From CAZKFN01 sp964552035 (GTDB lineage Bacteria > Bacteroidota > Bacteroidia > Flavobacteriales_E > Vicingaceae), in the NCBI GenBank assembly GCA_964552035.1, contig CAZKFN010000042.1:1-17433 (forward strand): DNA of 17,433 nucleotides, read 5' to 3'. This document shows positions 1-6,058 of the stretch, in pieces. The notes under the pieces are model-generated. The model did not search any database and was not told the origin of the DNA. It saw nothing but the letters and a program-made list of their open reading frames with translations. Every line of letters starts with the position of its first letter. Position 1 is the first letter of the stretch. A program made the translations under genes and the position numbers.

Positions 1-223
1 AAGAGGGGCTTACTTTGAGAGAAAATAATAGAATTGAGCAGAATCAACCTTTATAATGCTTGAAAAACCCTTTTATTACTTTTATCGGACAGTAGTGATT
101 CTAAAACTAAGATGAAAATAGATTCAACATAAGCCCCCATTGTATAGAGTATAGAGTTATTAAAACAAAAATAATTTAAAAATAAATCCTTCTATTCTTT
201 AATTTTTAACTTTAATTTTTACT

Positions 224-231
224 TACATTTG
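224..231 (+). promoter_or_regulatory. Bacteroidota-type promoter -7 box (TACATTTG)
   Basis: The octamer TACATTTG matches the Bacteroidota housekeeping sigma -7 consensus TAnnTTTG at every fixed position. It lies 62 nt before the ATG of the first gene, so the transcript would begin near 236-240 with a leader of about 55 nt. No convincing -33 TTG element is seen in the T-rich stretch upstream, which is common for these promoters. It probably drives the four-gene DUF2249 cluster. Confidence 0.6.
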
Positions 232-246
232 TTGCAATTCTAAAAC

Positions 247-260
247 GGACAAAATTGTCC
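247..260. promoter_or_regulatory. Candidate operator: dyad GGACAA-AA-TTGTCC
   Basis: Six-base arms GGACAA (247-252) and TTGTCC (255-260) form a perfect inverted repeat around a 2-nt spacer. It lies just downstream of the expected transcription start given by the -7 box at 224-231, a position typical of a repressor rather than an activator. A single half-site, CGGACA, recurs at 86-91. The regulator is not encoded in the window. An Rrf2- or CRP/FNR-class regulator would suit a nitrosative-stress cluster, but that is inference. Confidence 0.45.
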
Positions 261-293
261 TCGATATAATTTAACAACATTAAAACAAATATT

Positions 294-1049
294 ATGAGTA
301 ACGAGACAAGCAACATTAAGGAGACAGATGTTAGAACACTCATTCCAATTCAAAGACACAAACTACTTATACAAATGTTTAAGGATTTACCTGTAAAAGA
401 TAGTTTTATATTTATAAATGACCACGACCCTTTACCCTTATATTATGAATTCCGTTCCATTTTTGGAGATGTAGTAGATTGGGAATATCTCAATAAAGGA
501 GGTAGAGAATGGAAAGTTAAAGTGGGTAGAATAGAGGTTTCTCAAGGTGTGGATTTGGGAGAGGTGTCCACCTTAATTGATTTAAGAAAAACAGAAAAAA
601 AAGATTGGAAACAAGTTATTTTCCATAGGTATGGTATGATGCAACAAAATGATATTATGGAAATTATTGCTTCAGAAGATCCTAAAGAAATTCACCATAT
701 CTTCATTTCTAAATTTGAAGGTCAGCACTCTTGGGTTTATAAAAAACAAAAGGAAGGAGAATATGTAGTTCATCTTACCAAAAAAGCAGATACAGGATTA
801 GGAGATGAAGGATTTTCTGTAGTTAATGAATTTGACCTTCGCCCGTACCCTCCAACAGAACGACATGAAATGTTTTATGAAGCTTTTGAAGATCTAAAAG
901 CAAAAGAAGCTTTTGAGTTTATCAACGACCATGATCCTAAGCCTTTGTATTATCAAATGGAAGCAGAAAGCAAAACCCCTTTTGAATGGGAATACCTCGA
1001 GCAAGGACCAGAACAATGGAAGGTGAGGGTTGTAAAACTCAATGGCTAA
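294..1049 (+). CDS. Triple-module DUF2249 protein
   Basis: A soluble 251-residue protein with no signal peptide, built of three DUF2249-type modules, a TusA-like alpha/beta fold. Module 1 (about 12-79) carries NDHDPLPLYYE at 42-52 and a closing WEYL...WKVKV segment. Module 3 (about 179-249) begins DLRPYPPTERH and carries NDHDPKPLYYQ at 211-221 and WEYL...WKVRV. The middle region (about 95-163) follows the same order (DLRKTEKKDW, SEDPKEIHHIF, SWVYKK...VVHL) but is degenerate; I read it as a diverged third copy. DUF2249 proteins are of unknown biochemistry and often lie beside denitrification, NO-response or hemerythrin genes. This is the first gene of the left cluster, behind a good -7 box and a dyad. 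A cytosolic binding or carrier role is possible; no catalytic residue can be named. Confidence 0.8.
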   Translation: MSNETSNIKETDVRTLIPIQRHKLLIQMFKDLPVKDSFIFINDHDPLPLYYEFRSIFGDVVDWEYLNKGGREWKVKVGRIEVSQGVDLGEVSTLIDLRKTEKKDWKQVIFHRYGMMQQNDIMEIIASEDPKEIHHIFISKFEGQHSWVYKKQKEGEYVVHLTKKADTGLGDEGFSVVNEFDLRPYPPTERHEMFYEAFEDLKAKEAFEFINDHDPKPLYYQMEAESKTPFEWEYLEQGPEQWKVRVVKLNG

Positions 1050-1101
1050 ACCTAAGATGTCAATAGTTTTCACCTGACATTTTATAGAACCTTGAATTTT
1101 T

Positions 1102-1130
1102 AACCAGCACTATAAAAGCTAGTGCTGGTT
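1102..1130 (+). terminator. Stem-loop between the two DUF2249 genes
   Basis: AACCAGCACTA (1102-1112) pairs perfectly with TAGTGCTGGTT (1120-1130) around a 7-nt loop, giving an 11-bp stem 52 nt after the first gene's stop. No T-run follows, so it is not a classical intrinsic terminator. It may instead be a processing or attenuation element that sets the ratio between the first gene and the three downstream ones, or protects the upstream mRNA end. Confidence 0.45.
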
Positions 1131-1166
1131 ATCTCAACTACTTTACTCACCTTTAATGAGATTACA

Positions 1167-1994
1167 ATGGAAACCCTTCAAATAAATGCCAATACAAGAA
1201 TCGGGAAACTGATAAAAAACAATCCTGAAGCAATGGAAGCAATTATCAGTATAGATTCTAAGTTTAAAAAATTAAAAAATCCTATCTTAAGAAAAGTTTT
1301 TGCAAATAGAACAAGTATAGCTATGGCTGCAAAAATTGCAGGTTGTAAAGCAGAGGATTTCTTTAAAAAACTAGAGCCATTAGGATTTATTGTAGACAGA
1401 AGCATTGAAGCAGTTGATGTTGAAAAAAAGGAGAGCCAAATTCCAGATTATATTCGTCAATTACCAGAAGAGGACATTTTAGTGTTGGATGTTCGACCCG
1501 ATATTGATGCGGGAAAAGATCCCCTAAAAATCATCATGAATAAAGTAAAAGAGGTTAAACCTCAACAAGCACTTCGACTCATCAATAGCTTTGAGCCAAT
1601 TCCACTTATTTTAATGCTTGAAAAACAAGGATTTTCGTCTTTTATAAAAACCATTAACTCCGATTTAGTAGAAACATACTTCTACAAAAGTGGGGAGTCA
1701 AAGGCTATAGATAATATTGATGATAAAATTACTGCCGATGGCTGGGAAGATTGGATAAAAAGATTTAAAGATAAATTGATAGAAATTGATGTGAGACCAT
1801 TACCTATGCCTCAACCTATGCATACTATTTTGGGTGAGTTGGATAAAATGGGCGACGACCAAGCATTATTTGTCAACCACAAAAGAATTCCCGTATTCCT
1901 GCTTCCCGAGTTAGATGAAATGGGCTATACCTATAGAATTAAAAAAATATCTGATGGGGAAGTGCGCTTACTAATCTTTAAAAAACCTGATTAA
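1167..1994 (+). CDS. DUF1858-like domain fused to two DUF2249 modules
   Basis: The start chosen is ATG 1167 (METLQINANTRIG, 275 residues). The frame stays open to a GTG at 1122, but that GTG lies inside a stem-loop and would add a sequence unlike the family. Residues 1-75 resemble DUF1858/DUF542-type N-terminal domains (TRIGKLIKNNPEAMEAI, then NPILRKVFANRTSIAMAAKIAG), yet the usual CxxC pair is absent and only Cys60 is present. Module 1 (about 105-175) opens LVLDVRPDID and holds INSFEPIPLILMLEKQGF. Module 2 (about 204-272) opens IEIDVRPLPMPQP and holds NHKRIPVFLLPELDEMGY. The stop is one base from the next start, so it is translationally tied to the membrane protein. DUF1858-DUF2249 fusions are known near NO and iron-sulfur repair genes; the exact activity is unknown. 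Confidence 0.75.
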   Translation: METLQINANTRIGKLIKNNPEAMEAIISIDSKFKKLKNPILRKVFANRTSIAMAAKIAGCKAEDFFKKLEPLGFIVDRSIEAVDVEKKESQIPDYIRQLPEEDILVLDVRPDIDAGKDPLKIIMNKVKEVKPQQALRLINSFEPIPLILMLEKQGFSSFIKTINSDLVETYFYKSGESKAIDNIDDKITADGWEDWIKRFKDKLIEIDVRPLPMPQPMHTILGELDKMGDDQALFVNHKRIPVFLLPELDEMGYTYRIKKISDGEVRLLIFKKPD

Positions 1995-1995
1995 G

Positions 1996-3291
1996 ATGTT
2001 TGCTTCAAGTAATAGTCCTATAAAAACGACTTCTTATAAGGTTATTCTACCTTTTTACGCCTATGCGGCAGTTTCTTTTTTTATTGCTGCACTTTTAGTC
2101 TTTATTAATCCTTCAATTTTTCAAGCCCACCATTTTCATCCTCATACTTTAGCCATAACCCACATCATGGCATTGGGCTGGGGAACTATGATGATTTTAG
2201 GTGCTAGTCATCAACTCTTTCCCGTAATCATTGAAGGTAAATTATACAGTAATTTCCTAGCTTATCTTTCCTTTTTTTCTGCTGGAATAGGTATCCCCTT
2301 ATTAATTTATTCCTTTTACATCTTCCAATTTGGAAGTACTGCTCAACTTGGTGGTATTTTAATCAATGTTGCAGTACTCAGCTACTTAATTAATTTCTGG
2401 ATAAGTATCGCTCAAGTTAAAACGCCCAGCATCCATGCTATTTTTGTCTTTAGCTCTGTTTTATGGCTGCTTTTGACAACCTTTTTTGGACTTTTATTGC
2501 TTTATAACTTTACCATGGACGTGTTTTCAGAAAGCTCAGTTCACTATCTATCTCTACATGCGCACTTGGGCGTTATTGGCTGGTTTCTCTTAATGGTCAT
2601 GGGTGTGGGTTCCAGATTAATCCCAATGTTTTTAATTTCAAAATATGAAAACAAAAAAATGCTGAACTGGATTTACTTGCTTATCAATGCGGGACTTATT
2701 GCTTTTATTATCCTATTCATTTATTTTCCCAACCCCAGTTATTATTTATTCCCAATTGGTTTAATCGGAGCCGCTATCCTCATTTTTGGGAAATTTTTAA
2801 AACGTTGCCATAAACAAAGAATTCGAAAAAAAGTAGACGGTCAAGTGAGACTTTCCTTATTATCCGTTTTATTTAATTTTATTCCCATCGTTATCATTGC
2901 CCTTGCAATTACCTTGTTTTATGAGAATACACACAAGGAATTAATCCTACTTTATGGATTTATGATTTTCTTTGGCTGGATAACGGCCATCATAATGGGA
3001 ATGACCTTTAAGACTTTACCTTTTATCGTTTGGAACAAGGTGTATAGTTCCATAGCAGGAATAGCTAAAACCCCTAATCCAAAAGAACTATTTAGCGATA
3101 AAATATACTTAATCAATACCCTCATTTACCTAATGGGTATTGCTGTTTTTATAGTAGGAATTTTGGTTTCTAATATAGTCTTACTGACAATTGGAGCCAG
3201 CCTACTTTTAATCGCAGCTTTTTTATATAATTTAAATTTATTCAAAGTAATCTTTCATAAAAGAAGAATCAATGACAGAAGGACCAGATAA
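1996..3291 (+). CDS. Multi-pass His-rich membrane protein, NnrS/heme-copper-like
   Basis: A 431-residue integral membrane protein with about 12 hydrophobic helices spread over its whole length. Histidines cluster at the ends of early helices (H45, H46, H48, H50), inside helix 2 (H56 in LAITHIMALGWG, H72 in GASHQLFP) and before a middle helix (H183, H188, H190 in HYLSLHAHLGVIGW). This resembles NnrS and the heme-copper oxidase subunit I fold. The late-helix HH and HxH ligands of true oxidases or NO reductases are not seen: the corresponding stretch, GFMIFFGWITAIIMGMTFKT, has none. A terminal oxidase is therefore unlikely; a heme- or metal-binding or NO-protective membrane protein is more plausible. 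The gene begins one base after the preceding stop and overlaps the DUF59 gene by 20 bp, which argues for co-translation. Confidence 0.65.
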   Translation: MFASSNSPIKTTSYKVILPFYAYAAVSFFIAALLVFINPSIFQAHHFHPHTLAITHIMALGWGTMMILGASHQLFPVIIEGKLYSNFLAYLSFFSAGIGIPLLIYSFYIFQFGSTAQLGGILINVAVLSYLINFWISIAQVKTPSIHAIFVFSSVLWLLLTTFFGLLLLYNFTMDVFSESSVHYLSLHAHLGVIGWFLLMVMGVGSRLIPMFLISKYENKKMLNWIYLLINAGLIAFIILFIYFPNPSYYLFPIGLIGAAILIFGKFLKRCHKQRIRKKVDGQVRLSLLSVLFNFIPIVIIALAITLFYENTHKELILLYGFMIFFGWITAIIMGMTFKTLPFIVWNKVYSSIAGIAKTPNPKELFSDKIYLINTLIYLMGIAVFIVGILVSNIVLLTIGASLLLIAAFLYNLNLFKVIFHKRRINDRRTR

Positions 3292-3613
3292 TATAGAAAC
3301 AGATAACCAGGAGAAAAAAACAATCGCCAAAATGGCACTTTATGAAGTTATCGACCCAGAGTTAAATCTAAACATTATAGATTTAGGTCTTGTATATAAA
3401 CTTAAATTCGAGGGAAATCCTCGTGAGATAATTGTAACTATGACCTTTACAACTCAGTTTTGCCCTATGGGTGAATCCATTAAAGATGCCACCATTCGTG
3501 CAATGGAGGATGTATTTCCCCAGAATGACATACAAATTGATTTAACTTTTGACCCGCCTTGGGATCAAAGTATGATTTCGGAGAGAGGATTAGAGTACCT
3601 GAACTTTGGCTAA
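3272..3613 (+). CDS. DUF59/MIP18-family metal-sulfur cluster assembly factor (SufT/PaaD-like)
   Basis: A 113-residue cytosolic protein of the MIP18/DUF59 family, whose members help mature iron-sulfur proteins. The family marks are all present: ALYEVIDPELNLNIIDLGLVY near residues 22-42, the conserved cysteine in TTQFCPMGESI, and the C-terminal FDPPWDQSMISERGLEYL. Its length is normal for a single-domain member. The start ATG lies 20 bp inside the membrane-protein gene, so the two are almost certainly translated together. Its place in a DUF2249/NnrS-like cluster suggests it loads or repairs a cluster in a client protein rather than serving as the general Suf factor; this is inference. PaaD is the alternative family name, but no phenylacetate genes are near. 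Confidence 0.85.
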   Translation: MTEGPDNIETDNQEKKTIAKMALYEVIDPELNLNIIDLGLVYKLKFEGNPREIIVTMTFTTQFCPMGESIKDATIRAMEDVFPQNDIQIDLTFDPPWDQSMISERGLEYLNFG

Positions 3614-3638
3614 TTTTTTTGTATATAGCCAAAAGTTC
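3601..3638 (+). terminator. Stem-loop overlapping the stop codon of the DUF59 gene
   Basis: GAACTTTGGCTA (3601-3612) pairs with TAGCCAAAAGTTC (3626-3638), with one bulged A, around a 13-nt loop containing seven Ts. The stem includes the last codons and the stop of the DUF59 gene. The T-run lies in the loop instead of after the stem, so simple intrinsic termination is uncertain. It is the only end-of-operon structure seen before the next gene. Confidence 0.4.
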
Positions 3639-3760
3639 ACTTATAAAACAATCAATTAAGAAAACATTAATGGAATTATAAGTCTTAAAAGAGCTTTTCA
3701 GAAAGTAAATGGAAACTCTCATTCATTATTCGGAAATTTGCATCTCTAATGCTTTAAAAA

Positions 3761-3788
3761 TTAAAGACAGTTAATTAAAGACAGTTAA
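3761..3788. repeat. Tandem direct repeat, 2 x 14 bp (TTAAAGACAGTTAA)
   Basis: Two exact head-to-tail copies, 3761-3774 and 3775-3788, end 12 nt before the -7 box of the glutamate-synthase-like gene. They therefore cover the -15 to -45 zone where an activator or the -33 contact would lie. The copies may be tandem binding sites or a simple replication duplication. Confidence 0.7.
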
Positions 3789-3800
3789 TAACGTATAATA

Positions 3801-3808
3801 TAATTTTG
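3801..3808 (+). promoter_or_regulatory. Bacteroidota-type -7 box (TAATTTTG), 4 nt before the ATG
   Basis: TAATTTTG is an exact match to TAnnTTTG and ends four bases before the ATG at 3813. Transcription would start at or within a few bases of the start codon, predicting a leaderless or nearly leaderless mRNA. Confidence 0.55.
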
Positions 3809-3812
3809 AATC

Positions 3813-5426
3813 ATGCGCAGAAATTTTATTATTATTTCCAGCCTTGCATTAATTACCACCTTTGGTTTAGCCTTTTTTCTTAGCCCCAACTGGTATGTTA
3901 TTTTTGCTATCACCCTTGCATTAACAATTTTGGGATATTATGATATGATTCAAAAGCGCCATACCATTATGCGAATTTATCCGGTAGTAGGAAGATTGCG
4001 TTATGTAATGGAAGAGCTTAGACCCAAGATGTATCAATATTTTATTGAATCCGATATAGACGGACGACCTTTTAATCGAGTTGACCGTTCTACTGTATAT
4101 CAAAGAGCTAAAAATGTTAGAGATACCATCCCTTTTGGTACTCAATTGGATGTTTATGCTACCGGTTATGAATGGATGTGTCATTCTATAGCACCCAAGC
4201 CTTTTGCTTCCCTTGATCAAGATCCTAGGGTAACCATAGGAAATAAAGATTGTACTCAACCCTATTCAGCAAGTATATTAAACATTTCTGCTATGAGTTT
4301 TGGCTCTTTAAGTGGAAATGCAGTGGAAGCTTTAAATGCAGGAGCAAAAATTGGGAATTTTGCACACAATACAGGAGAAGGAGGATTAAGTGACCATCAT
4401 CTGAAACATGGAGGTGATTTAATCTGGCAAATTGGAACTGGTTATTTTGGGTGTAGAGACGAGGAAGGAAACTTTAATGAAGAATTGTTTGCCGAAAAAT
4501 CTAGAATATCAAATGTAAAAATGATTGAGCTAAAAATTTCTCAAGGAGCCAAACCAGGACATGGAGGAATCTTACCAGCTTCAAAAAACACAGAAGAAAT
4601 TGCTAGAATAAGACACGTAAAACCCCATACTAGAATTGATTCACCACCTTATCATACAGCTTTTAACAGCCCGATGGAAATGGTGCAATTTATTCAAAAA
4701 TTAAGAACGCTCTCTGGAGGAAAACCGGTTGGCTTTAAAATCTGTATCGGTCATAAGAGTGAATTTATTTCCATTTGCCAAGCAATGATCGAACTGGATA
4801 TTTACCCGGATTTTATCGCCGTAGATGGTGGAGAGGGCGGAACAGGTGCTGCATCCCCTGAGTTTACCAATTATGTAGGTGCACCTATGATTGACGGTTT
4901 AGACTTTGTCAATAACATCCTAAGAGGTTTAGACATTAAAAAGCACATAATACTCATGGCTTCTGGAAAAATCACCTCCGCCTTCCATGTAGCTAGAGCA
5001 ATTGCTTTAGGAGCAGATGCTTGTTATCAAGCTAGAGGAATGAAAATGGCGCTAGGTTGTATTCAAGCTTTACTATGTAACACCAATAAATGTCCTACAG
5101 GAATAACCACTCAAGACCCGAAACTCACCATTGGATTGGTACCGGAAGATAAAAAAGTAAGGGTGGCAAATTATCATGAAAAGACCATTAAAAACTTTGT
5201 AGAATTGCTAAGTGCTTCTGGCCTGGACAATGCTAAAAACTTAACGCGATCTCATATTTACAGACGTGTTTCCTTAAACCAAATGATTACTTACGAAGAG
5301 CTATTCCCAACCATAAAGATAGGTTCAATGCTCCATGGTGATATTCCAGAAAAATATCAACTGGATTTTAAATTTGCCGATAAAAACATTTGGGGAAGTC
5401 ACCCAACAGCTATACATGTGGATTAA
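3813..5426 (+). CDS. Membrane-anchored FMN-binding glutamate-synthase-like protein
   Basis: A 537-residue protein homologous to the central FMN/iron-sulfur (synthase) domain of bacterial glutamate synthase, without the glutamine amidotransferase or beta-helix domains. Residues 4-23 and 28-44 are hydrophobic and probably anchor it in the inner membrane with the catalytic part in the cytosol. Visible family motifs are ISAMSFGSLSGNA (158-170), ISQGAKPGHGG (242-252), DGGEGGTGAA (338-347) and the 3Fe-4S cysteines C416, C422 and C427, with the same spacing (CX5CX4C) as in glutamate synthase. Such stand-alone GltB2-like proteins are common; their ammonia source and electron donor are not established. 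It is monocistronic. Glutamate formation is one possibility, another FMN-dependent redox reaction a second. Confidence 0.85.
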   Translation: MRRNFIIISSLALITTFGLAFFLSPNWYVIFAITLALTILGYYDMIQKRHTIMRIYPVVGRLRYVMEELRPKMYQYFIESDIDGRPFNRVDRSTVYQRAKNVRDTIPFGTQLDVYATGYEWMCHSIAPKPFASLDQDPRVTIGNKDCTQPYSASILNISAMSFGSLSGNAVEALNAGAKIGNFAHNTGEGGLSDHHLKHGGDLIWQIGTGYFGCRDEEGNFNEELFAEKSRISNVKMIELKISQGAKPGHGGILPASKNTEEIARIRHVKPHTRIDSPPYHTAFNSPMEMVQFIQKLRTLSGGKPVGFKICIGHKSEFISICQAMIELDIYPDFIAVDGGEGGTGAASPEFTNYVGAPMIDGLDFVNNILRGLDIKKHIILMASGKITSAFHVARAIALGADACYQARGMKMALGCIQALLCNTNKCPTGITTQDPKLTIGLVPEDKKVRVANYHEKTIKNFVELLSASGLDNAKNLTRSHIYRRVSLNQMITYEELFPTIKIGSMLHGDIPEKYQLDFKFADKNIWGSHPTAIHVD

Positions 5427-5456
5427 CGTAATAAAAAGAAATCCGACCCCTTACTG

Positions 5457-5470
5457 CCCTGTAGACAGGG
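5457..5470 (+). terminator. Small hairpin CCCTG-TAGA-CAGGG after the glutamate-synthase-like gene
   Basis: A 5-bp GC-rich stem with a tetraloop lies about 30 nt after the stop at 5426. It is followed by mixed sequence, not a T-run, so only weak or factor-assisted termination is suggested. The rest of the 216-bp gap to ssb shows no gene; it holds the palindrome TTTTGCAAAA near 5483-5492. Confidence 0.25.
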
Positions 5471-5642
5471 TGTTAGAGACTTTTGCAAAACCATTTAATC
5501 AATTGTAAACGACTACAAACGAAGCAAAAACGTAAGTAATTGTTTCTTTACCGTCTATTATTCTCCAGCGTTCCAACCTTTGTACCGTCGATTGAGATGA
5601 ACTCAAAACACAGTAATTAAATTTTTACATTCATTAAACTTT

Positions 5643-5990
5643 ATGATTATGAACGCATTAAACAACAAAGTACAATTGATTGGTTATTTAGGAGCTAATC
5701 CAGAAGTAAAAACATTAAAAAACAACAACAAATTGGCTAGGCTTTCTATAGCAACCACAGAGCGTTACACCGACAAAAAAGGTGAAAAACAAGAAAATAC
5801 CCAATGGCATAATATTGTGGCTTGGGGGAAAACGGCAGAACTTGCTGAACGTTTTTTAAAAAAAGGAAGCAGAACTGCCATTACAGGTAAATTAAGTAAT
5901 CGCTCTTATGAAAATCAAAAAGGTGAGAAACGATACATTACTGAAGTGGTTGCATCGGAAATACTTTTTTTGGACAATAAAGCTCAGTAA
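5643..5990 (+). CDS. ssb: Short single-stranded DNA-binding protein
   Basis: A 115-residue OB-fold protein of the bacterial SSB family. It binds single-stranded DNA during replication, repair or recombination. Family marks are MNALNNKVQLIGYLGANPEVK at the start, TTERYTDKKGEKQENTQWHNIVAWGKTAE in the middle and GSRTAITGKLSNRSYE after it. It ends shortly after the OB fold (EILFLDNKAQ), without the Gly/Pro-rich linker and acidic DDxIPF-like tip that recruit replication partners. It is thus more like a secondary SSB than the main replicative one. ATG 5643 and ATG 5649 are both possible; homologues usually begin MNxLxNKVQLIG, which favours 5649. It is followed by a strong terminator. Confidence 0.9.
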   Translation: MIMNALNNKVQLIGYLGANPEVKTLKNNNKLARLSIATTERYTDKKGEKQENTQWHNIVAWGKTAELAERFLKKGSRTAITGKLSNRSYENQKGEKRYITEVVASEILFLDNKAQ

Positions 5991-6004
5991 ATAAATCAAT
6001 TTTA

Positions 6005-6041
6005 AAAGTCGGTTTCACTAAAGATGAAACCGGCTTTTTTT
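6005..6041 (+). terminator. Rho-independent terminator between convergent ssb and selD
   Basis: AAAGTCGGTTTCA (6005-6017) pairs with TGAAACCGGCTTT (6025-6037), 13 bp with one G-T wobble, around a 7-nt loop, and runs into seven Ts (6035-6041). It lies 15 nt after the ssb stop and 18 nt beyond the selD stop. The flanking A-run on the left makes it likely to work in both directions. Confidence 0.85.
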
Positions 6042-6058
6042 ATTTGGATTTCGCAAAA

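Noticed and set aside
3..56. Short open stretch ending in TAA at 54-56 that might be the 3' end of a gene to the left
   Set aside because: Only 17 codons, in one of three frames, with no recognisable motif; chance cannot be excluded.
5..137. Inverted repeat GGGGCTTA (5-12) / TAAGCCCC (130-137) flanking a 117-nt stretch
   Set aside because: Eight-base arms with no transposase, target duplication or further pairing beyond them; too short to call a mobile element.
1178..1405. Hydrophobic open frame on the minus strand inside the DUF1858-DUF2249 gene
   Set aside because: Lies fully antisense to a gene with clear family homology; its hydrophobicity is the usual mirror of Lys/Asn-rich coding sequence.
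1996..3291. NO reductase or cbb3 oxidase catalytic subunit
   Set aside because: The double-His and HxH ligands of the late helices are not visible, so a catalytic oxidase or reductase call is unsupported.
3660..3680. Match between GAAAACATTAATGG here and the same 14 bases near 12067, as a possible dispersed repeat
   Set aside because: Short, AT-rich and not extended on either side without gaps; likely chance.
3480..3722. 80-codon minus-strand frame spanning the end of the DUF59 gene and the following gap
   Set aside because: No family resemblance, overlaps a certain gene, and no promoter-like box in front of it.
3921..4259. 112-codon minus-strand frame inside the glutamate-synthase-like gene
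   Set aside because: Antisense to conserved FMN-domain sequence, with composition typical of a shadow frame.
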